DNA from: Hymenolepis diminuta
Taxonomy: Eukaryota > Platyhelminthes > Cestoda > Cyclophyllidea > Hymenolepididae
Assembly: GCA_900708905.1 (NCBI GenBank)
Contig: CAADRB010000010.1
Location: forward strand, 4,256,871 to 4,320,870
Direction: 5' to 3'
DNA length: 64,000 nucleotides
Positions within the stretch are counted from its first letter, which is position 1; each line of letters opens with the position of its first letter. Positions 39,901 to 51,900 of this stretch are shown here, in pieces. The notes beneath the pieces are model-generated. The model was not told where the DNA came from. It ran no database searches and was given only the letters and a program-made list of their open reading frames with translations. The position numbers and the translations under genes were made by a program.

Positions 39901-42900
39901 CATCCAAAGAAAATTAAATTAACAATTTATTGTTAATTATTCGGCAGATTTGCATATCTGTTAAAATGGGCTCAAGGCAATCACGTATTATTATTGGGCT
40001 CTGGATTTTGAAGGCTATTTTGGGAGGCTAATGATTATGACAAGCAGTCAAAAATTAAGTAATTAATAATACATGAATGACAGCAAAACTGGGAATCGAT
40101 GCATAAAAATTCGTTCATCTAGGCATCTCTAGACAAAGAAAATAAGAAAAGTAGATAGATAATGAAAATAACGATATGGAGAAGATCCAAGGATGAATTA
40201 CACTAGCAGTGAGCTTCACAATGAAGAACAGACAATGATTGTATTCGATTGAGAATTTCTTAGGATTATGTTGCGGCATAAGATGAGAATTAACACTGCT
40301 AGACGAGATATCGATGCTAATATATACTTCTAACCATAAAGCCTGAAGTGGGCAAACTGCAATCACAAATCCACTAAATTACTAACCTCAATATATCAAA
40401 ATATATGTCCATTATGAGTAGAACAAGATAAAGGCTGTTTAGACGATTGGTTACCACAATTTTAACAGGCAGCTCAACAATAACAGGGAGATATACAAGA
40501 CAATAAAAAAAACCAAATGAAGAGCAAGCTTATCGAATCGATACATTTCAGTTACAACAAATACTACGCATTTGCAATCCGCCAAACAGAGCAAAAACTC
40601 ACCAAAATGTTGGCAGATCTTGGAATAGCTGCCCCGGTGCCAGTTCCAGAAGTCGACCCAGAAGCCGAGCCAGTACCAGAGATGGTGACGATCGTGGGGT
40701 GCTGTTGTTGCGGATGATGCATACTCCGGGCAGCAGCGGCAGTGGATACAGTCGATGGATGACCGACAACTACAGCTGCGGTGGAAGCAGCAGCAGCTGT
40801 GGGCTTTGCCATGACAGTGACAGTTGAGGAGGTTGAAGTGACGACGTTACTGGCTGCTGTAAAGGAGGCAGAGGCAGCGGCGACTACGCTTGCAGCGTTG
40901 ACAGCCTCTGTGCGTTGACGGGCTTCACGTTCCTCTTTATTCTTGATCACCATTGCTGGGGTGATAAGGTTGTCCGGACTTATATTGCACTCCTGTAACG
41001 GGTAAGAGTAAAGCATATAATCGGTGGGAGAGAAAAACTGGCATTAACCTCTAGTGTGTTACGGCGAGATATTGAAACGCCGTCAACCAGGCCCAAAAAG
41101 GAACTGAGAAATCCAACATTGCATCTAAGAGATGACACGGGTTGCGCGTTACAACGCATACAAAACTACTACTCTTCATCCAGGCACAATCGAACATATA
41201 TAATAGTGTTTGACGAATACACATCCACATGCACATATTTTCGTCATGTTTAATCATATAATTGAAGTGAATCCGGAGCCATGCCGAAGGAAGTGATTTG
41301 ACTAATTCCTACAATACGGAGGCTGGGCCAATTTATTGGTGGGTTTTATCAGTATGAATGTATTATACACGGAGAATTATTTCCCATAGTCAAAACGTTG
41401 AGCTTGAATAATGATTTTTGTTGTATTTCTGGCTGAAACGAAAGGAAAAAACGTTTCAGTCAGAATTTGCTAAGCAAAAACATGCATTGTTCTACCGTGG
41501 TAAACAGTTACTTTTTTGGTGTTGCATAGATGAAATACCTACCTAGAAGCGAAATTGTACCTAAAAACAAATTCGGATGAGTTGTGTTAATATATTTTAT
41601 GATTCCTTTCTTCATGACCCGGACTTTTACCTAGCGTGACTTCCACATATTCTGCATGTTTTTAAAAAATTTAGTGGACTCCAATTTCAACAACCCATAA
41701 TTATCTAACACATAATTACAAGTCAGATGCTAATCACAAGGGAGTAAAGTTCTAAAAATGCTTTGGGACTTCACGAAGTAGAAATCTGTAGCTTGGAAAA
41801 ATAGTATAAATAAGTCATTTAGAAGCAGAGTTTGGAGGAATTGAAATAAATTATTGAACGTTTATTGCAGTTCCAACAGGTAAGAATAAATCAGGTTGTA
41901 ACAGAAGTTCTGAAAATTTTTAAATTTGAATTAAAGTGAAAATTTTGTCAGAAATACATTTATTTAGTGTTCAACATAATCACCATTTTCATTAATTACA
42001 TCTTCTCATCTTCTCAGAAGCTTTCTGATTCCTTCTTCGTAGAATTTAGCCAGTTCGCACTTAAAAAAAGAAACTAGCTTATTCATTTCGACTTATTCTC
42101 TTCAAGTAAGCCTTTGTCCCACTAAATGATTCTGTAATTTCCTGAAAAGATGAAAATGGGTCGGTGGAAGATGGGGAGAATGTGGTGGGTGCATGATGCA
42201 CGACTTCCCAGCCAAGTTCTTCAACGGGATTTTTGGGGCCTGGCCTTGTCATGATGCAGGATCATTCCTTTTCCATTGATCAAAGAAGGCCACTTTTCCT
42301 GCCGTTAACTGCTTTTAAACGAGTTAGCTGCTGACAGTAAACTTCATATGTTATTGTCTGATTGTCACCCATTAGTTCATAATAAACAATTCCCCTCAAA
42401 TCTCACCATATACAAAAGAATTATTTCGAGTGCAATCTACTTTTCGGTTGTGGAATTGGCTATGAACCATTGTCTTGACTTAGCCACTGTCTTTTGCGCT
42501 TAACATTATTGTAAAGGATCCACCACTTCTTGTCGCTGTCAGTTATGATTCGGTCTAAAAAGGTGCATGAATTTCACCTATCCTTCACGGTGTGAAAGAC
42601 AACAGGTCACACGCTGTTGCTTGCTGATTTCTGGCAANNNNNNNNNNNNNNNNNNNNNNNNNNNNNNNNNNNNNNNNNNNNNNNNNNNNNNNNNNNNNNN
42701 NNNNNNNNNGGGGGGGAAGGTTCATTTCCCAGCCAAGTCTCATTTCATTCCATTTATCTATATGGTCTTATGACGGCTTACGTGAAAGGTTTTGCTCATT
42801 TCTCTAGTAGTGCAGGTTGGATTTTCAATGGCAACCTGTGATTGCTCAGAATTGAGTTTTTTAGGCATCCTATAGGTCTTTTCATTCACAACATCATTTC

Positions 42901-45900
42901 CATAAGTGTCCTTGGGTGTTTTTGCTGCTAAGCCTGCCGTATTTCCTTGATGAATTTCGAACAGTAAAATATGCCTAATATGCTCTTTATTTGGAGTGTA
43001 CATTAGAGCTAGAAAAAGTTATTAATAACGGTAATATCACACAATCTGAAAGTAGGAATAATATTTCATTAATTACCATAGATAAACATACAAGCTAAAT
43101 GGAAGTAATCGTGCCCTAGACAATAGGTCAAAAATTGGACAGAACTTCCGTTACAACCTATACCTTATTAATAACCCATAAGTAGAAAAAACGATATTCT
43201 CCATCACAAAAAACCGAATCTCCATATATTTCATTATTCAGATATCGTGTAAATATAAGTCCTGAATTAATCATTACAGCTTACAATCTCTTAGTATTGA
43301 CATTTTAAGTTTGTACACATAAATAGCACTTCTGAATGTGAAATTTTATGCACAATGTATAGATTTTCAAATTAAAATACTTGCATTCCTTCTATTAACT
43401 GATAAGGATCAAGTCTGTCAGAATAAACCTTACAATTTTACGTTTGTTTTTACTTTCTTAGAACGGACTCAATTACAGTGACAACCAATAAGACAAGTTG
43501 GAAAAAACTCATTTCATAAAAATTACGTAAATCAAATCCAATCGTTTAAATGGGTGAGTCGAAATATCGGAAAGGAAATCTGACTCACTTGCAGAGCAGC
43601 GATATGCGAAGGATTCTTCTGAATCAAAGGCGCCGGCATAGCCAGCTGTTGCTGTTGAGTCGGACCACCAGCACTAGCAATGGCAACTGCAGCGGCCGCA
43701 TTTCTCATGAGCATGGTGGCCGTAGTGGCCACCGGGCCCACGCTTCCTGATCTTTGACCGCCGCCGCCACCGACCTGTCCGACAGCTGATTGCAAGTGGT
43801 GGTGAGGGGCAGGAGATGCAGATGTAGAATTGAATTGCAAAGGATGCTTGCTACTGCCTGCAGTACCTGGTGGCTGATTCGGATGTTTGAGTGAACTCTC
43901 TCGAATGCAGCGTCTCATTATATTGCTGGATTGGCTGTCCAAAGTGGTGTTTGTGGATGATGGCACAGAAGTCGATGGTTGAGCTGTGACATTCAGAGAG
44001 TTGAGCTGCGACTGGAGATACTAGAGAGAGAAAATAGAACACATCTAATTATTACAATCGATTGGTTCGCAAATATAAAAGACCTAAATGACTAATGTAG
44101 ACAGTGGTTAATTTATTAAATACAATTACAGACTACTTGTACGTTGGGTTATAAATTGAAACAGCAGTGGAATAACCTTAGAAATAGACAATTAAGAAAA
44201 GTGATCAATTCAACTGAAATGATACACACGGTGAGCCTTTCAATGGCTTCATGAATTGTAGGTAAATAAACATATGTTTAGCGTGTCTGGTAAACAGTCA
44301 GAAAATTAGTTTTATATAATGAATTTTGGATTGTGCAAGTAAATAAGACCTAACTGGACTAAGGGGTAACTCCTTATAAAGGTCTACAGACGCTTAAATG
44401 TTCAAGAACCCGCAAAGTTATTGTCTCACTATGAACCTCGAAAACCAGTTGTTCGAGTGTCAGGATAATTAAAATAATTAATCAACGCAGAATTATATAC
44501 TCAGATCGGTGTTAAGCTTGGAACCATCATGGAACACTCAAGTCCACAGGTTCTGCAATGCAGTCCTGAGCAGTTTAAGAAAGTGAGAGCGAATGCCCGA
44601 ATTTAATTAGAATTAAAAGAACAAACTGTTACGTGATTTTTCTCACTTTATATGAAAATTATTATTATTTGGCTTTTAAACATTAATTCCTTATTTATCA
44701 CTTGCCCAGAGGACAATGAGCCCGTATAGACTAAAATAAACAAAGCAAAATTTGTGAATTCTCCTGGGCACAATAAGAGAACCCGGATATCTCTGTCCTA
44801 AATCACAAATAAAATTGAAATACTGCTTGAAATTCAGACTATAAATAGCATTGTTAATTTGGCTACAATTTCACTATGTGTGTTGTTTAGCTGAGAACGG
44901 CACATTAAGTCTCAAAACTAGACCCAAAAGTTCAACAAAATACCTCTCGCATTGTTATTTCCAAACGCGATAGTATAAAAAATACATGCCTACTAAAACA
45001 AGCAAATTTTTTCAGATTTAATTTGTGGGGATTTTAAAAAAATATTATGTAAGAAGTAGGTAATCATACTGCTTATACATTTCAAGTTATAATGACCAAA
45101 CACTGAAAAAGGAGGAAAACCATTGCAATCCAATAGAATCTAAATAGAATAAATACACCTATTTCAAATTCAAACGTTCCGCGCATTCATTTATGCTATG
45201 TGTGCTATTTTGCTAATAAAGTATGATTTTTTCTTTTTTAAAGTATCTTAGGAGAAAATCAAGTAGCGATGATCAGTTATATTCAAGTATAAAAAGGTGT
45301 CCAGCTCAATTTAATACATTTCATTTCGAGTGTCTGAAAATAATTTCAAAATCGAATTCTCGCGCCCCCGTCTTGAGAAAAGTCGACATGTAAATATCAA
45401 TAAAATTTAATCTTAAGCTAATTGCAATCCAAATAAAGCGAATATAGGAAAATTACAAATTTTCTGCCTTTTAACCTTACATTTTAGCAATAATTCAGGT
45501 TCTAAACTAATTACAGAAGTTTGCGTGCTACGGTATCAAGACACTCGTTGGAAAGCAGAGTAAATATTGTGTTAAGGACATAATACCCTACTTAAAGCCC
45601 TTATCCATTGAGAACCGACACAGACCATTTCCCAAGCAGTAAACTCAATTATTCAGTGACAGCAAGGGGTATCCAGGAGGGGTATCCATAAAGAACTCGA
45701 GAAGTCAGGACGGGACCGATTTGATTCACTAATGCGAATGTTAAATGATGGATGTAGTGAAATAGATGAGTCAAGCAATCCATTAATAAATTTCTAATCA
45801 TGTTTTAAAATCAATTATATATAATTACCAATTCATGCATGTGTCAACAAGCGTATAGTATTTGAAACATGAAAAATGACGTCTACGTAAAAAAAAAACA

Positions 45901-48900
45901 AAGGAGAATTAAAAGCGGTGCTGTTATTCATTTGTCCAAATTGCGGTTCGATTTGAGTGTCCAACATATTACTTATAATCAAAATAAGTAACACACTCAC
46001 CAAGAAGTGTTGATATCCACGAAGTTTATTGACAGCACCAGTGCTGGATCCGATGCTCGGCGAATCTCCTGCACCACCAGGAACACCAAGAGAAGGTCCA
46101 CCATGAAGTGTCATACTGGGTGAAGATGAGAGAAGAGGTGTAGAGGACATACCGCTCTTCATCTTATTTTTCACCTTTCTACCAACGCCATGTTGCACCT
46201 GGTGATGGTGTTGATACTGATGTTGACCCGTTTTGTCTACAGAACGAAAGAAAATGGGGGAAAAGCAGATGCCTTTTTTTCTACATGCAACTGTAAGGAA
46301 TGACTTTGCCAAGCTAGAGCTATGTTTTCTGTTTATCAATATAACTAGTTGTTGTTCTTCTTTACAATTCCATCTTGTGCCTTGGTGAAGACCGTCAGAA
46401 ACCATTGAATCACTTAGCTTCTAACAGGCCCTCATTGCTAAAACGCCCAACAACGTCAATTCCTGCCTCTAATAGCCTAATTCCCTACCTCAAGGAAATT
46501 CAAAACGATGTAATGCGAAGCTGCCAACTGTATGCAAATGTTCCCAGAAAGGAAAAAATTCCTCTTACACTATCGACGGGATCACTGTTCATCAGGAGCA
46601 ATGACTAGCACGGACTTCAGTGCCCAATATCTGATTGTTTTCGGTCTAATAAAGACAAGAACAGTTGAAACGCTACGTATAGGAATGTTGACATTATGAT
46701 TTAGTGTGAGCCTCTTCAAAAATCGTTTTGAAAAAAATACCAGCGGAATGCGTTCTTCGGAGTGAGAAGATAAGTAATTATCCTAAATTTCATAGACCAA
46801 CTCTACCTCATTTCCAAACCCTTTCCTCACTGCTGTAGCTATGTATCTGCTTGTCCAGATAATACAATGTATACCGTATTTATTCATAAATAAACGGGTA
46901 AATATTAGCTTAAAAGAATTTCTCTCTTATAATGATAACTCTTGAAATTACATCTTGTTCAATAGCAAGACAAATAGATGAAAAATTACCACCATCTCCA
47001 AGTGGAAGAGGTAGAAGGTCATTAGGAGAGGAACTGACAACAACTGAGTTAATGCGACAGTAGGCTATGAGACACTGACGAGCATTTCTGTAGGCGCGCA
47101 TGGCGATAAAGGAGTTGAGACAGAGCTCTCCCAATCGGAAATTGGGTACTCGTAGACCGGACGAAGAGACGGTAGACGTACTGGAACTCGAAGAATGATG
47201 ATAGTGAGAATTGGTGTTTGAGACAGGCACCTCCAATAACTTATTCGTGTACTGAAAGATGGGGGGGAAATAAAATATTGCAAAATTAACAATTTGAAAT
47301 GCAAAGGAGATGGCTCAGACATGAAATAAACAAGGAGATAACAACTAACTATTGAGTTTTTACTCTCTTGACATCTAATCCTCTCCTTAACTTGAGTTTC
47401 GTAATTAATAAACTATTTACAGTCTCTTGTATCCTAAACTGGGGGGTTAAACAAGAGATTAATCCAAAAATGGATGCTGGACTTGTAGTATATACATAAG
47501 GTTGCTCATGCTTTTTTTACACCATGAACCACGAACCAGACATCTTCTCTCTTAGCGTACCTCATTTCGCCTGTTTCTCATAAATCGAACTCTACTCACT
47601 TGATAATGGCACTTTTCCGTTACCCAATTTCTTTCAGCTCCCATTTATTTCCAGTTTCCGATATGCATGTGGTCCTACTTAAACCTCGGATTTCTAATTT
47701 TGGAACGAGTATTGTATTCTGTTAGCTTTTAGGAAGAGCAATTGTTTTATAAGGTTTCCAAGCATAACCACACGGAACTCCTAAAGTAGCTATACTGTCG
47801 GGATTAAAGGTACTTTTATATTGGCGAGGACGCCATCTTTAGGTTTCACTACTTAAGCCTCCTAAGTATAGAGTCACGTATGAATACGTTTGAGCAGCAC
47901 GCCTTCCTCTCCTCTCTCCTTACCTAACCATCTTCATTTTAATCTGTTTCGTAAATTTTAGATCGATAAGCAGTGACTAAATGGTTCATACACCGTTTGA
48001 CTTCTTGCCCAGCAAACGACTGAGTAATTAACAAGAAATCTAATTTTACTGGCTCCCTCTTAATTTCCTCATCAACCTCAGTAGTAATCGTAAGACGGTT
48101 CGGAGATCTTGATTAGGTTTCCTGTTGACCTCTTACCCTTTCATTAACTTTGTCCTGAGTCGTAGTAGTTTGTGTCACAGTGAAAGGTGAAGAACAAGTG
48201 TTAAACCTGATAACATCCTACACGACTTTTGTATGCCACTTGTATGATTCACCCAAGGTATATTTAACAGACTAGTTTTGAATAGCCTTGACAACAGTAG
48301 ACACCCAAGGATTTATAGTACGTCCTCTGGACTTAGTACTGGATTTATAAGAGAAGCAGGAAGGTAAAGAGACATCCGATCGGTAGTGAACTAGTTTTAA
48401 TTATAAACTATAAATGGAGCTAAGTATTTGACCAGTTATTTATTTCCCATGGTAGGGCTAAAAGCTTTACAACACATAGGAAGTGAAAGTTCATAAAAGG
48501 GAGTGTGTTCACAGTTTAAGAATTTTAGATTACGTAGTAGAAGTGAGATGCAGAATTTTCAGGTCAATTGCTGCTTCAATTTGAAGTTCTTTATCTTCAT
48601 CATCTTGCTCTGAGTATGGAAAATCTCAGTGATAGGTTTTCATATGATTTAGAAACCATCCTCTTTTCATATAATTCTTGTAGCACCCATCTACTGAACA
48701 AAAAGTCTACCAGTTGGCAGATCATTCGTGTTTCTGATGATCGATTCCCCAGCGACTTCTCGTTTCACTTCCATTTTCAAAGGGCCGATGACAAGAGAAT
48801 TAACGTATACAATTCTTCGAGCAGTGTTCGAAACAGCCCTAAATTTATTATCATCCCACTTACCATAGACAAATGTAGATAAACTATATAGGAGGAGCGG

Positions 48901-51900
48901 TTCGATAAATATTTCCAATATCTGTGCTCGAGTATTAGTCGGTAGCACCTTGGATGTTAGAATAGGTCTAAGTTCCACCAGCTGTCGTTTGGCCTTCATG
49001 ATATTTAGTTTTACAGCATCACCAGTTACACCTTAGTTATCCACTGGGGAGCCAAGGTAGATAAAAGAGCTCACTTAATAGATCTTGTGATCATTTGTGT
49101 GGAGAGATGTTTGTTCCAGATCTAGATCGACTGTCTTATCACGTAATTTTCACCGCATATTTTTCAAGAATAGTTTTAGGCCTTGGAAGGAGCTGTCCAG
49201 ATTATCCAATATAGGGAGTGATAAGGAATAGATCATCTACATATTCAATATGTTCCAAGGATCATTTGAGTCCTGAAAAATCCAATAGTCGGACTTTCAA
49301 ATCCTCACGGATTACATATACTTCGTCTAACATTAACTGAAATACAATCTTGAAGACATTCCGTGGATCCCTGCCTAATACCTCCCCACTTCATTCGAGT
49401 TTTTGATGTGGCCTTTGAAGATATTAGAAAGTTGTCAAATGCAATTGACTATGTATCAGGTCAGCTTAAGTTCAAATAGCCCTGATATGATTGCATATGA
49501 AAGAGAATCAAAGGTTTTGCTTAAATCAACAAAGATGAGAACCGGTCCGCACCAACGGTCGATGACTCCTTAAAGTACTGTTCTTACAGTGAAGATTGCC
49601 TATTCAGTAGATTTTTCAATACGAAATTTATGTGACGTATTTGATCAGCGTCCTCTTATATAGAAATCCAGACCTTCACAGACCATTGATACAAAGTATT
49701 TACCGCCGCATCAAGAAAGAAGATCTTCCGCAGTTAGCAGGGTCAGTAAATACTGATTACTTCAGGATCCACCCAGGTATTGAATACCTGCCTTGCCAAC
49801 AGTCACTAAAACAATTTAGTATTATGTTCTTTAAGTGCGCTATTTTCTCCGATAATCCTTTATTAAGACGTCCATGATATTCACATTTACATATTGAGAT
49901 CAGATCCATTCTCCCCTGAATCTGCCAGACTTTCAACTATTTATTTTGTACTTGTGTCGTTCCTTTGCAGCATCATCTCCAAGTCTGAGTTTGACTGTAA
50001 CTAGACAGTGATCAGAGTTTGCATCAGCTTCTCTGGATGCTCTTAAGTCAAGAAACGAAAGGTCGCTTTTCTTATAACAAATCTAGGACAGCACCTTGAT
50101 CAGTTCTTGGTTGGTGCCAAGCATGCCGTCTTTTGAAAGAACTAAGAACACGTGTGTACGTCATTGACCACCGTGCACGCCTGCCATGCCAGAGGCTATC
50201 GGTTCTATTCCCATCGGCGCACACCCAGTGAGTAGAATGGTCAATTGGACTAGTTAAGTATGCCTAATATGGATGATGGCGGAATTCAGATCTCTCGTCA
50301 GGGAGGTTCCATGATGCCACTCTACCCAGGATGAGCGTAGAAAAATGCTTTACTAAAAGAACTTGGGAATTACAACAGCATATGATTGACTTTTTTCCCC
50401 AAAAGGTTAATAGGCGTAGCCAGTTTTCTGCAGTCGCCACAAAATTTGCATAACTATTTTGAGCACAAGAACCGAGAAGAGAGTTAGGATCACACATGAT
50501 GAAAACACTACCACTCTTTAGCTTTGTCTTTCGACACTATTAAGTTGTCTAGAGAAAATTTCATTTTCCAAGAATTAGGAAGAGCAGTCGTAACAAACGA
50601 ACAACGATACTCAGAGAATTATTAGCAACACCATCAATCGGGATTGAGTTGGGCATTTGATTCGTTATTAAAATGCATATCCATATGTTCAGGGTTGGTA
50701 GACCAGTAATTCAGGTTGAGCGGTTGGTCATATCGTTCTCAGAATGGATGAAAGTCGTCACGTTTCTTTGTTTATAAACCAGCGAGAACAATTTTCAGCA
50801 CTCGGCCCCCAAGCAGATGGATTACAGGCGCATATCACCAAGCCCAGCCAAAAACATTTAACCATACAGTGAAGACTCTGCAGGGTTTACACAGTAACAC
50901 TTAATGGGTCACTGAATACATGAATAAGCACAAGGACATATCAAAGGGACACAAAGAAATGAGCCAGAGGGTGAATTGTTCTGCAACAGAGTTGGTTGGT
51001 TCAAGAAACGGCAACAGCCATATTTGGGGATATCGTTTGAGATTAGTCACTAAAACTTTTATTTGTATGTGTTGAAAACCTTTATGCGATATTGTCTTAT
51101 GAAGTACATACCTAGCTAAGTACTATTCAAGGATATTTTTCGGGCTGAATTAAGCGTATGTGTCAATTGTGAGTGGGAATGTCTGAAAATATCTAATTGA
51201 AAGACACATTATTAAGAGTTTCAAAATGTCTCTCACAAAAGTCAACTCTTTTTTACTTGGTAGAAATCAAAAAAATTCGGTAGATATCACTCCACTCGCA
51301 TCAATGAAGGTCACATGCACAGCACCCTAGTAACGCGAATTAAAGTCAATACTCTTGAATAACGTAGTTAGACAACAGAAGGGAGCATAAAACTTAAAAG
51401 CTACCTATTACTGAAAGAATAAACAAGTAGGTAAACTTACCATGAGTAAGGCAGCTTCTTCGAGAGGTGTCCATTCAGGCGGTTTGACATCATTAAATGA
51501 GGTAGCCACATGACCAGACGAACCAAATTTGAAGGACACCATACCAGAAGCCGTATGAATGGCCTAAAAAAGGAACACCAAAAATCTATATTTTCTGCGT
51601 GATAAGTGGTACATGTCCACGTCTAAGTAACACACAAACACACATACGTACGCACCAAAGCGTGAAAGCTAAAATGTTTTGACGAGAAATGCGAACCAAT
51701 AGAGGGACAAGGTCATATTGATAGCAGCAGCAGTAGCGAGTGGGAGTTGAGCGTTGCGCAGTATTGTGACAGAAAAAATACTGCTACTGCCGCTTGGCTT
51801 GTCTGCCCCACTTGCTCCTTTGGACAGTGACTTAACCTAATTTTGGCCAAAAGCATGCAGTAAGAGAGAAAACTGCACTGTCCTACAATTCCATAGTTAA

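Larger units (their letters stand above)
41893..43159 (-). mobile_element. Degenerate mariner (Tc1/mariner family) with both terminal inverted repeats
   Basis: The left end AGGTTGTAACAGAAGTTCTG and the inverted right end AGGTTGTAACGGAAGTTCTG (43159 leftwards) differ by one base in 20. The span of about 1.27 kb is the usual mariner size. It sits in the intron between exons 15 and 14, in the same orientation as the host gene. A TA is present beside the right end but changed at the left, so the target-site duplication is not intact. An N gap interrupts it. It cannot be active as read. Confidence 0.85.
40993..43588 (-). other. Intron 14-15 of the EP400-like gene, holding the mariner
   Basis: 2596 bases including the N gap. 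Apart from the mariner, 41050-41260 is GC-richer and open on both strands (68 and 65 codons), but neither product is recognised. Confidence 0.75.
47252..51440 (-). other. Intron 11-12 (splits the SANT domain), the largest intron
   Basis: 4189 bases, GTAAGT-TTTCAG. About half is the LINE with its nested SINE. The stretches 47252-48559 and 50601-51440 show nothing recognisable. Confidence 0.8.

Noticed and set aside
42567..42841. Two plus-strand open frames crossing the N run
   Set aside because: They exist only because Ns translate as unknown residues; the region is minus-strand mariner.
45833..46405. 190-codon minus frame read as one protein
   Set aside because: Only 46001-46236 is exon 13; both flanks are intron, marked by TTCTGTAG and GTGAGT.
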